In this document: one piece after another, positions 48,101-60,100 of the stretch
Layout: every line of letters begins with the position of its first letter
Numbering within the stretch: the first letter of the stretch is position 1
NCBI GenBank assembly: GCA_964034945.1
Contig: OZ035960.1
Location: 84,010,148-84,074,147 of the forward strand
Source: Chrysopilus asiliformis
Taxonomy: Eukaryota; Arthropoda; Insecta; Diptera; Rhagionidae
Length of the DNA stretch: 64,000 nucleotides
Direction: 5' to 3'
The notes under the pieces: generated by a model
What the model was told of the DNA's origin: nothing
What the model saw: only the letters and a program-made list of their open reading frames with translations
The model's database searches: none
Translations under genes and position numbers: made by a program

Positions 48101-51100
48101 AATTGAATTCTTTAATTTATATGCATTGAGGATTGTTAGCGGTTGCTTCTATGCAGCCATTAATTGTGGAGGGTACGTCACTAATCGCGAAATTTATACC
48201 GGGCACATCTGAATCCGTGGAAAGATCGACGGCATTTCGATGAATGTCCAGGGCGCAGGGTATCGCTGAAAGGTACAGACAATCGCAACGAGGGAACGTT
48301 AACATACTACTGAAACAATAAGCTGTAGTTTTGTATTAAAAAGTTGTACATTAAATAAATATTGTATTATCAAATATTTAATTTCAAACCGACAGCTCTC
48401 TATTTTCATAGTTTGAGCATTTAAGGTCCAAACAAACGGGCACCCTTTCTTCTTGGTCTTTATTCCGGTACGTCTTAAAGCACTCAAGCACTTAATTTAA
48501 AATGGTTTTAACGAGCAATATTTCCTCCCTAAAATTAATGACATTTTCTTTTCTATGAATCCGTTTTTTTGCTATAATCTGATCCTATCGGAAGACTTTG
48601 GAGTGATTTACCATCCAATATGTTCCCCCCTGACCAGTGGCGGTCCTAGCCAAATTTTTAGGTGGTGCGAGGTCTCAAAGTGGCGCCCCTCCAAATACAA
48701 AACTTTAGTGTTCCTTCTATGCAGTTGCTTACTCGTCATTTTGCTGCACAGAATTTACATTGAGACAAAATTGAATGTAATTTTTCACATCTATCAACAG
48801 TATCAGACGACCAAATATCTATGGTATACATATATGAGACGAAAACTTTTACAGATGAGAAATAATACAATTAATATTTTGTTCGACAACTTTTATTTAA
48901 ACTTTTTGCTGCAGACAGTAATCACTAATGAAAAGGACAACCAATTTGATAAAAAAAAACTTAAATGACCACTTTTATAGCTTTTGCGCTTGCAATTTTT
49001 ATACCCGTATCGTGAAACCAAAGGGTATATTAACTTTACTTTACCGTTTGTAACGCCAAGATCCCGTCATCACACACAAAAATGAATTACACCAGTGTGT
49101 TTAGAATGATAAAAAAAATTGATTTTTCCATGTCCGTCCGTCTGTCTGTCTGTCCGTCCGTCTGTCTGTCTGTCTGTGGCGCGGATTGCAGGCGCACGGA
49201 TTGAGCTAGAGACTTGAAATTTCGCGCAGATCCGTTTTTCGTAAAATGCGAGGCTAAGTTCGTTCATGGGCAAAAACGGACCATTAGGGGGGGTACCCCC
49301 CATACGAACGAAAACGGTTTTTGTGAATATCTCAAAAACGGTGCATCTTATCAAAAAAATGCAAGAACAAAAGTTATTTAGGATATGATTCTACATAAAA
49401 CTCCCATACATCAAAATCCGATTGGAATAAATTTTAAAAATTCTTATTGGAAAGTTTGACTTCAAAGTGGAATTTTGGTACAACTGTTCGAATTTTGATA
49501 CGAATATCACCATACGGGCCTCCAATGATTGCCAGATTGGCAATTATAGGTTTTGTTATGTTTTTTATTAAGTCTGAATAATTTAACTCCTGGGTAATAG
49601 CATTTTCTATGGATAAAATTCCAAGATCTGACAGTCTTTCCTCACACACAGTAGAACGTAGGTAAGTTTGTATAAGTTTTAATTTACTGAAACTTCGTTC
49701 TCCTTTAAGCGTCGTTGTCATTGATCAAGTTACTTGAATCAAGTAGTCGTACATGCACGATATTTGAAGTTGTGTACGTCGCACGCATATGTGTTAGTTG
49801 CTGACAAATCAACTTGATTCAAAGTAGACGGCATTCCTACTTTGACCACGATTAGACGCAGACACACTGAACTTCCACACTGAACCTCTCGTGATTACAC
49901 AGGTTGAGCTGAACCCAAACGAAAATGAAACGAATGGAAATTGGGCCATTTTGTTTTTAATTTCGTGTTTGTGAAAAGTTTTTTTGAAGTGAAAACTTCT
50001 TTAGCGCCGTTGTGAGTGATTTCAAACTCGATGAAACGAAAAAGCGACAGTAAAAAGAGATAGGATATTTTAGCCTGCGAGAAAATGAGATAGAATACAG
50101 ATGGGTGCCGGTCAATTTATCGTAAACAAGAGTGAAGGGAAGGGGGAAGGGGGAAGGGGGAAGGGGGAAGGGGGTAGGGGGAAGGGGGAAGGGGGAAGGG
50201 GGAAGGGGGAAGGGGAAGGGGGAAGGGAGAAGTGGTAGGAGGGAGGAAGTGGAGAGAGGAGGCGATAAATTACTGATGTTTCGTCATACATTGCAATATA
50301 TACATATCTATATAAATAAAAATGGATGTTTTATTGTTTGTCTGTTTGTCTGTCTGCCTGAGATTACAAATCACTGAAGATGATTTTCTTCGAAAATTTT
50401 CATAATAAGCCTGAATAACTTTAACGCGTTGCTCGATTGTGTATCTTTCCATGGTTCAAATTGAGTTAGTCTGAAATTGAGAAATGTCAAATGAAATGCA
50501 GAAAAAAACTTGACGTTTAGGTGTGGTTCACATTCAACATCGGCCCTTAAAATTTAACCACCCTTTATAAGTCCATCGTAGTCCAAGTGGTAAAGTACTT
50601 GGTCCATATTCCGGAAGTCGGTGGTTCAATTTCCGACTGTGGCACGCTGTGATTCAAGTCCACTCAACTTGCTTTACGAAATGAGTAGTGATAGTTGCCG
50701 CTTGGTGTTAACGGCATCATCGGTCTACGTTGCTGTTGATGGGCTGCAACGTAAAAACCTTACAAATGTTGCAATTCATCCATGGTTCGCAATCCATGTA
50801 AAACTGTAGGTGCGAAGCACGGGAAAAATTGTTATGTAACCTCAATTGAGGAGGCCCAGATACTTCGAAAGCTGTAGCGCCAAGGATGATGATAAATCGC
50901 GTTAAAAGGTTTAAAGACTAAAATATTTAAAGTAGAATCGATTTTTTTCTTTTTCAACCATTCCAGAATTTCCACCCTACTTTTAATCGACAAAGGATCT
51001 GTTTTGCGTTTTGACATCTTCAGTCGTTGCCTAAAAACTATAATTATTTAAAAACTCATCTTTCGCGAAAAATTACTAAAAAACTTACCGGTGATGGAAT

Positions 51101-54100
51101 CATGCTGCTAGCTAAATTCAAATTATGACAGAACGGTGGACAGGGTTACCAAATGCTCAAGACCCTTTTATCTTAAAGAACATAAAAATTACCTTAATTT
51201 GCAAACCAATATATTTTTTACAATTTTCTGATTTTAGCTTTTTTCTAATACATATCTAGCGAAAAAGTCAATAGGTTTGAAGATTGTGTGTTCTTAAGCC
51301 GTGTGTGCTGCTAAGCGGCTTTCTCTTAAGCGGTCTCTTTGGTGGACCGGTATTTAAAAAAAAAAACACATCTTTGTATTTTACTGTTATATGGTTTATT
51401 TGACCGTTGTTGAGACATTTTCGCTAAAACGTAAAAAAATATATTTGTGCGAATTTCTTGCAAAATAACGGTTTAACAGCTAAAAGATTAATTAAAGGTA
51501 TTAAAGTTCTCTACATTTGTGCCTTTTACTGTAAATCGATATCTTTTACCATTAACGAGATATTTCAGATTTTGTAAAAAACATAACAAAAGCTATAATT
51601 GCCAATCTGGCAATTATTGAAAACCCGTATGGTGATTGACGGCGAACAGTTGTATCAAAATTCCACTTTAAAGTCAAATTTTCCAATAAGATTTTTTAAA
51701 ATTTATTCCAATCGGATTTTGATGTATGGGAGTTTTATGTAGAGGCATTTTTGTTTCTACCAAATTAAACAATAAAAATAACAGAACGATTATTTATACT
51801 AATTACATTTGTAAAATAAATTTGATATGTGTTATCGCTTAAAAACGAAGTCTTCATATTACAATTGAATTCTTTAATTTATATGCATTGAGGATTGTTA
51901 GCGGTTGCTTCTATGCAGCCATTAATTGTGGAGGGTACGTCACTAATCGCGAAATTTATACCGGGCACATCTGAATCCGTGGAAAGATCGACGGCATTTC
52001 GATGAATGTCCAGGGCGCAGGGTATCGCTGAAAGGTACAGACAATCGCAACGAGGGAACGTTAACATACTACTGAAACAATAAGCTGTAGTTTTGTATTA
52101 AAAAGTTGTACATTAAATAAATATTGTATTATCAAATATTTAATTTCAAACCGACAGCTCTCTATTTTCATAGTTTGAGCATTTAAGGTCCAAACAAACG
52201 GGCACCCTTTCTTCTTGGTCTTTATTCCGGTACGTCTTAAAGCACTCAAGCACTTAATTTAAAATGGTTTTAACGAGCAATATTTCCTCCCTAAAATTAA
52301 TGACATTTTCTTTTCTATGAATCCGTTTTTTTGCTATAATCTGATCCTATCGGAAGACTTTGGAGTGATTTACCATCCAATATGTTCCCCCCTGACCAGT
52401 GGCGGTCCTAGCCAAATTTTTAGGTGGTGCGAGGTCTCAAAGTGGCGCCCCTCCAAATACAAAACTTTAGTGTTCCTTCTATGCAGTTGCTTACTCGTCA
52501 TTTTGCTGCACAGAATTTACATTGAGACAAAATTGAATGTAATTTTTCACATCTATCAACAGTATCAGACGACCAAATATCTATGGTATACATATATGAG
52601 ACGAAAACTTTTACAGATGAGAAATAATACAATTAATATTTTGTTCGACAACTTTTATTTAAACTTTTTGCTGCAGACAGTAATCACTAATGAAAAGGAC
52701 AACCAATTTGATAAAAAAAAACTTAAATGACCACTTTTATAGCTTTTGCGCTTGCAATTTTTATACCCGTATCGTGAAACCAAAGGGTATATTAACTTTA
52801 CTTTACCGTTTGTAACGCCAAGATCCCGTCATCACACACAAAAATGAATTACACCAGTGTGTTTAGAATGATAAAAAAAATTGATTTTTCCATGTCCGTC
52901 CGTCTGTCTGTCTGTCCGTCCGTCTGTCTGTCTGTCTGTGGCGCGGATTGCAGGCGCACGGATTGAGCTAGAGACTTGAAATTTCGCGCAGATCCGTTTT
53001 TCGTAAAATGCGAGGCTAAGTTCGTTCATGGGCAAAAACGGACCATTAGGGGGGGTACCCCCCATACGAACGAAAACGGTTTTTGTGAATATCTCAAAAA
53101 CGGTGCATCTTATCAAAAAAATGCAAGAACAAAAGTTATTTAGGATATGATTCTACATAAAACTCCCATACATCAAAATCCGATTGGAATAAATTTTAAA
53201 AATTCTTATTGGAAAGTTTGACTTCAAAGTGGAATTTTGGTACAACTGTTCGAATTTTGATACGAATATCACCATACGGGCCTCCAATGATTGCCAGATT
53301 GGCAATTATAGGTTTTGTTATGTTTTTTATTAAGTCTGAATAATTTAACTCCTGGGTAATAGCATTTTCTATGGATAAAATTCCAAGATCTGACAGTCTT
53401 TCCTCACACACAGTAGAACGTAGGTAAGTTTGTATAAGTTTTAATTTACTGAAACTTCGTTCTCCTTTAAGCGTCGTTGTCATTGATCAAGTTACTTGAA
53501 TCAAGTAGTCGTACATGCACGATATTTGAAGTTGTGTACGTCGCACGCATATGTGTTAGTTGCTGACAAATCAACTTGATTCAAAGTAGACGGCATTCCT
53601 ACTTTGACCACGATTAGACGCAGACACACTGAACTTCCACACTGAACCTCTCGTGATTACACAGGTTGAGCTGAACCCAAACGAAAATGAAACGAATGGA
53701 AATTGGGCCATTTTGTTTTTAATTTCGTGTTTGTGAAAAGTTTTTTTGAAGTGAAAACTTCTTTAGCGCCGTTGTGAGTGATTTCAAACTCGATGAAACG
53801 AAAAAGCGACAGTAAAAAGAGATAGGATATTTTAGCCTGCGAGAAAATGAGATAGAATACAGATGGGTGCCGGTCAATTTATCGTAAACAAGAGTGAAGG
53901 GAAGGGGGAAGGGGGAAGGGGGAAGGGGGAAGGGGGTAGGGGGAAGGGGGAAGGGGGAAGGGGGAAGGGGGAAGGGGGAAGGGGAAGGGGGAAGGGAGAA
54001 GTGGTAGGAGGGAGGAAGTGGAGAGAGGAGGCGATAAATTACTGATGTTTCGTCATACATTGCAATATATACATATCTATATAAATAAAAATGGATGTTT

Positions 54101-57100
54101 TATTGTTTGTCTGTTTGTCTGTCTGCCTGAGATTACAAATCACTGAAGATGATTTTCTTCGAAAATTTTCATAATAAGCCTGAATAACTTTAACGCGTTG
54201 CTCGATTGTGTATCTTTCCATGGTTCAAATTGAGTTAGTCTGAAATTGAGAAATGTCAAATGAAATGCAGAAAAAAACTTGACGTTTAGGTGTGGTTCAC
54301 ATTCAACATCGGCCCTTAAAATTTAACCACCCTTTATAAGTCCATCGTAGTCCAAGTGGTAAAGTACTTGGTCCATATTCCGGAAGTCGGTGGTTCAATT
54401 TCCGACTGTGGCACGCTGTGATTCAAGTCCACTCAACTTGCTTTACGAAATGAGTAGTGATAGTTGCCGCTTGGTGTTAACGGCATCATCGGTCTACGTT
54501 GCTGTTGATGGGCTGCAACGTAAAAACCTTACAAATGTTGCAATTCATCCATGGTTCGCAATCCATGTAAAACTGTAGGTGCGAAGCACGGGAAAAATTG
54601 TTATGTAACCTCAATTGAGGAGGCCCAGATACTTCGAAAGCTGTAGCGCCAAGGATGATGATAAATCGCGTTAAAAGGTTTAAAGACTAAAATATTTAAA
54701 GTAGAATCGATTTTTTTCTTTTTCAACCATTCCAGAATTTCCACCCTACTTTTAATCGACAAAGGATCTGTTTTGCGTTTTGACATCTTCAGTCGTTGCC
54801 TAAAAACTATAATTATTTAAAAACTCATCTTTCGCGAAAAATTACTAAAAAACTTACCGGTGATGGAATCATGCTGCTAGCTAAATTCAAATTATGACAG
54901 AACGGTGGACAGGGTTACCAAATGCTCAAGACCCTTTTATCTTAAAGAACATAAAAATTACCTTAATTTGCAAACCAATATATTTTTTACAATTTTCTGA
55001 TTTTAGCTTTTTTCTAATACATATCTAGCGAAAAAGTCAATAGGTTTGAAGATTGTGTGTTCTTAAGCCGTGTGTGCTGCTAAGCGGCTTTCTCTTAAGC
55101 GGTCTCTTTGGTGGACCGGTATTTAAAAAAAAAAACACATCTTTGTATTTTACTGTTATATGGTTTATTTGACCGTTGTTGAGACATTTTCGCTAAAACG
55201 TAAAAAAATATATTTGTGCGAATTTCTTGCAAAATAACGGTTTAACAGCTAAAAGATTAATTAAAGGTATTAAAGTTCTCTACATTTGTGCCTTTTACTG
55301 TAAATCGATATCTTTTACCATTAACGAGATATTTCAGATTTTGTAAAAAACATAACAAAAGCTATAATTGCCAATCTGGCAATTATTGAAAACCCGTATG
55401 GTGATTGACGGCGAACAGTTGTATCAAAATTCCACTTTAAAGTCAAATTTTCCAATAAGATTTTTTAAAATTTATTCCAATCGGATTTTGATGTATGGGA
55501 GTTTTATGTAGAATCATATCCTAAATAACTTTTGTTCTTGGACTTTTTTGATAAGATGCACCGTTTTCGAGATATTTGCAAAAAACGTTTTCGTTCTAAT
55601 GGTCCATTTTTGCCCATGAACGAACTTAGCCTTGCATTTTACGAAAAACGAATCTGCGTAAAATTTCAAGTCTCTAGCTCAATCCGTGCGCCCGCAATCC
55701 GCGCCACAGACAGACAGACGGACAGACGGACGGACGGACGGACGGACGGACATGCAAAAATTAATTATTTTTATCATTCTAAACACACTGGTGTAATTCT
55801 TTTTTGTGTGTGATGACGGGATCTTGGCGTTACAAACGATAAGGCAAAGTTAATATACCCTTTGGTTTCACCATACGGGTATAAAAAAGTCATATTTTTA
55901 TATAAGCTAATATTTCACTTGTCGGATTATAGTGTAAATTGTGCAGGAACATAGATTTTGTATAAAAAAGTCATGTATTGTTCATATCAGATATTTTTTT
56001 CGAGAAATATCTGTTTTAAAAAAAAATCCAGGGGAAAAAAATTAATAATTCGTTGCAGAATTTGCGTTTTCTCTGAAGTTTTAGTCATCAAAAATTTTTA
56101 TGAATAATAAAATACTTAAAAGAAAATAAAAATAAAATTCATATGATTTTAACTCGTTTTTGAACTCTAAAATTGATAAAAAGTCATCTTTTATTAACTT
56201 TCAGTCAAATTATGTTAAACCTTTTATAGTCAAATATTCACTGAATGTATAATATCCATAGAATGGCTATATTCAAATTTTTAATTTTACTTTAAGTAGC
56301 TTAATTTTATGGAAAAATGTACTTAGATCGTCACCAACAACAACTAAATGAAAACAAGAAACAGCCCTCAAGCAAGCATCAAGGCATTAACCCCCAATGG
56401 TGTAGGCAGTCCTTTTAATAATCCCCTTACCCTATATATATATATATATATACCATTGCCTCAATTCCAGTGTGATCTCAGTAGGCTTGAAACCGCTACA
56501 TTCTTAGATTGAATCTGAAATTGTAGTAAATGTATAGAGAAAAGAGGGAAAAAGATACCTACGCTTCAAGAGCCCATTAAGTCCTTGAATGTGAAAAACA
56601 CTTAGGATGCGGTGAGCCAGTTAATACATAGATATACCGTACCTACATATATATAACTTAAACTACCACAAAAATAATTCTTTGTCTGGTTTTGAATGAA
56701 AAGTGATTCTTCTTGTTTTTTGTCTAAAGTTGAAAAAATGAAATACGAAAGAATTTTAGGAATGAAAGAAAATCCTTTTCCGAATACGCACCGTTAACGT
56801 TTTTTCTAATTACAATATTCTTTTAATTTTTTTTTACATAAACTGATTTATTCATAATTTAATTTGTATTAAAAGGTTGGGATGATTGGAGTGATTTTGC
56901 ACCATGCAGTGTTACTTGTGGTAAAGGTGTGCAACAACGGTTTCGACGATGTCTTTTTGATAGCGGCTCCGAATCCAATCCCGATAAGAATAGCCAATCG
57001 CAACCGCAACGGAATTTTTATTCATCTATCGTAAACAGCAACAATAATAATGAAAATTTTAATAAGAAAAATAATAATTTTGACGATGACAATACGTTTT

Positions 57101-60100
57101 ATTCCTCGTCGCCTTATACATCATCATTACCAAGCCATCAGCAGTTCAAAATGAAATGGCAGAAGAGCAACAATTTTAATCATAGCAAACTGTTTTCAAG
57201 GATCCAATCGTCAGAAACGAAAAATGCCCATAGTGGCAATAGTACGAAAATCCTAAAAAAACGTCGAAAGAAGAAGAAGAGTAAGGGAGGCTTATCAACA
57301 CTCTCCTGTGAGGGTTACAATATTGAGCAAAGGAACTGCAATATGTTCGAATGTCGAGGTAAATCCCCAAGCATAGCCTTTTATTGACAAATTTAAACTT
57401 TATAAATTATTAATACGTTTTCTTCATGGAAATTTCTTTTCATGAACCTGGCTTCATCGTCTTTTCCCCAGACGACATTAGTGACTTATTAAAATTTCAT
57501 AAAAGGACATCCGGAATGAATGAAAACACATCCAGTTTAACAACAGATTCGCCAGCGGCATCATTTTCCTCTAATTCCATTGGAATTGGATCCTCGGGCG
57601 AAGTAACGGCGACAGCGACTGAAAGTACAAACGCAATTGCAAAGACCATAGGGTCAATAGCAGCAACATCATCATCATCAGCACCAGGTTTCTCCTTCTT
57701 TTCATCATTTGGATCAACAGGAGTGACTCAACCATACTTGACGACGACAACAACAAGTGGCAGTGTTCATCTACATGAGTGGAAGAACCCTACAAACTTT
57801 ACATTAATGACAACATTGAGGGCGAAGGTAATTAGAAATAAGGTTTCAAAAGTCCTCCACCGGTAAGTGTGCCTACCTTGGGATTTTTCTTGCTCTCAAC
57901 AATTTTCTCCATTCAATTCATTCTGCTTAAGAATGAATAAAGGTCAGGCCACAGTCTGTTGCTTTTTGCATTAAGACGATGGTGTTCATTAGTGGCTAGG
58001 GGTGAAAGGCTTTCTTAACGAATGTCCTGAGGTGAAATCAACAGCATAAAGAATGGAAAGTGGTTAAAGAGACTGTACTGGAATTTCGGGGCAAAAAAGA
58101 CAGAGATAAACGATTAACCATAAACTAGACAATATAAAAAACAGTATTTTGTGGGGCTTTTACCAGAGTTTATTAATATTGAGTGTACGGTCAGCCCAAA
58201 AGCAGCTTCAAACGCAGTATTTACTTTTAGGGGTGAAATAAAAACGCTTTCATATAAATATATAGGTAGGTACTCAAAAAACCACAACCAATGGGATTTT
58301 TAAACACACAAAAAGTCCTAATTAAAGTGAGAAATATAACAAAGCAGAAATACTAACGGGGTTATTTTGGTAAAAGGGCCAGTGGAAGTTTTTTTTTTTG
58401 ACATTTTTAAGGCAAATAAAATATCTATGAGGATTCAACAGACAGGAGGAGGAAAGGTGAAAAAGGTTTTTGATGGACAGAACATATATCTCACGAGTTG
58501 ATTAGTCTAATACTCGCGATTATATGAACTCTTGTAGCTCCCGCTATTATTTTGAAAGATTGGACTACAAATTGTATAGTCGTCTTATTGTCAAAGTACA
58601 AAAAAATTCACTGGTGGTTTTTGCCAAACTTTCACTGTACGTGTTTCTGCCCCAGCATATCAATATAAAACAAATCTTTTTTTATTTTGTTAATGTTAAA
58701 TATTTGATGTTCATATATGTAATGCGATGTTCATATAACCGCGAGTTTACTGTAATATATACCGGAACAAAACTCTTTGAGCGATTGAGGAACGGTGTTG
58801 TAATTTTGACCTTTTTCGTGAAATTCGATTGAATTCGACCGAGTTTAACTGATCGATTAAGAATTAATGTTTGACTGAATTTGACTGTTTCCCGCTTGAA
58901 TGAAAAATATCAACGAAAATATCAATTAATATGTCTACCGAAGTGCCGAACATATTATATATTACTATAATTCCCGTTAGACGAGATTCCGCAATCTTGG
59001 TACGAATTCCGTAAGATCACAGACTGTCGATTCGACGACTTTTCTAGTTAATCGCCTTACATGAAGCGATCTTACGGAACTCTTACCAGATTGCGGTTTC
59101 CCGTCTTACCGCAGCCTTTAATTCTAGTATAAGTTAATGGCGAAAACCACGTCAAAATTGCTTCAAAAGTTCAGAAGATAGCAGGAGAAGGGTTTACAGC
59201 TAAGGAAAGGGGTAAATTTTTCAAAGGCAAAAACTTTCCAAAGGCGCAAAGCGCGTAAAAATTGCTACAACAATTCAGGTGATATCTGGAGAGGAGTTTA
59301 CAGATAAGATGAAGGGTAAATTTTACTAGATGAAACCGTTCCTTGGAGGATCATTTATCCAATGGCGTAAACCGCGTCAAAATTTATCTAACGGTTCAGG
59401 AAATCGCAGAGGAGGGGTTCACCGTCAAGTGGAGGGTCGATATTCGTATGAGAAAATGTTTTTTGGCAGACGATCTATTCAATGACGAAAACCGTGTCAA
59501 AATTGCTCTAACAGTTAAGAAGATAGGTGGCGAGGAGATGAGAAGTAGGGGGAAGGTTAAGTCGGCGTATAGCCTACAACATGCCCCAGTAAGGACATAT
59601 AGTCGGACATTGCATTAAAGTCGTTTCGCTAGGATGGGATTTACTTTCAAAAACCAGAAGCGTGACGGATTATATATACGCTCAAGGCTATTATATAGCT
59701 TGCATACCCGTTGTTGCCGGGTTAAAATCTTTTGCACAAGTTTTTTTTACCAAAAACGAAGAAATAACTTTTGAAAACATAACAAAAGCTATAATTGCCA
59801 ATCTGGCAATTATTGAAAACCCGTATGGTGATTTAATTGAACGGCGTATCAAAATTTCATTTGAATTCAAATTTTCCAATAAGATTTTTTTAAAACTTGT
59901 TCCAATCGGATTTTGATGTATGGGAGTTTTATGTAGAATAATATTCTAAATAACTTTTGTTCTTGCACTTTTTTGATAACATGTACTGTTTTTGAGATAT
60001 TTGCAAAAAACGTTTTCGTTCGTATGGGGGGTACCCCCCCTAATGGTCCAATTTTGCACATTAACGAACTTGGCCTCGCATTTTACGAAAAACGAATCTG

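Larger units (their letters stand above)
48635..49724 (-). mobile_element. hAT element 3' part, split by a DINE-like element (copy 1)
   Basis: The end reads CAGTGGCGGTCCTAGCCAAA with GGTGGTGCGAGG and AGTGGCGCCCCTCC just inside, the style of hAT termini. The transposase C-terminus enters on the minus strand at 49721. The DINE-like element (49004-49562) sits between coding end and terminus. The 5' part of the hAT is missing. Confidence 0.7.
47982..51743 (+). repeat. Tandem duplication, copy 1 (3762 bp)
   Basis: Begins GGCATTTTTGTTTCTACC and ends TATGGGAGTTTTATGTAGA, directly followed by copy 2 with the same start. All blocks compared by eye agree with copy 2, except for one extra 7-bp unit in the GGGGGAA tract of copy 2. 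Contents in order: unknown 610 bp, LINE scrap, hAT piece split by a DINE-like element, GGGGGAA tract, mariner remnant, SINE, pogo-like piece, and 5' part of a DINE-like element cut at the junction. Confidence 0.95.
51744..55512 (+). repeat. Tandem duplication, copy 2 (3769 bp)
   Basis: Same content and order as copy 1. At its right end the DINE-like element continues past the duplication (ATCATATCCTAAATAACTTT), so the right breakpoint lies inside that element. The left breakpoint is after CACGATT at 47981. The junction shows no obvious microhomology. Confidence 0.95.

Noticed and set aside
50132..50377. Gly/Lys/Glu-rich frame (also at 53863)
   Set aside because: Translation of the GGGGGAA tract; low complexity only.
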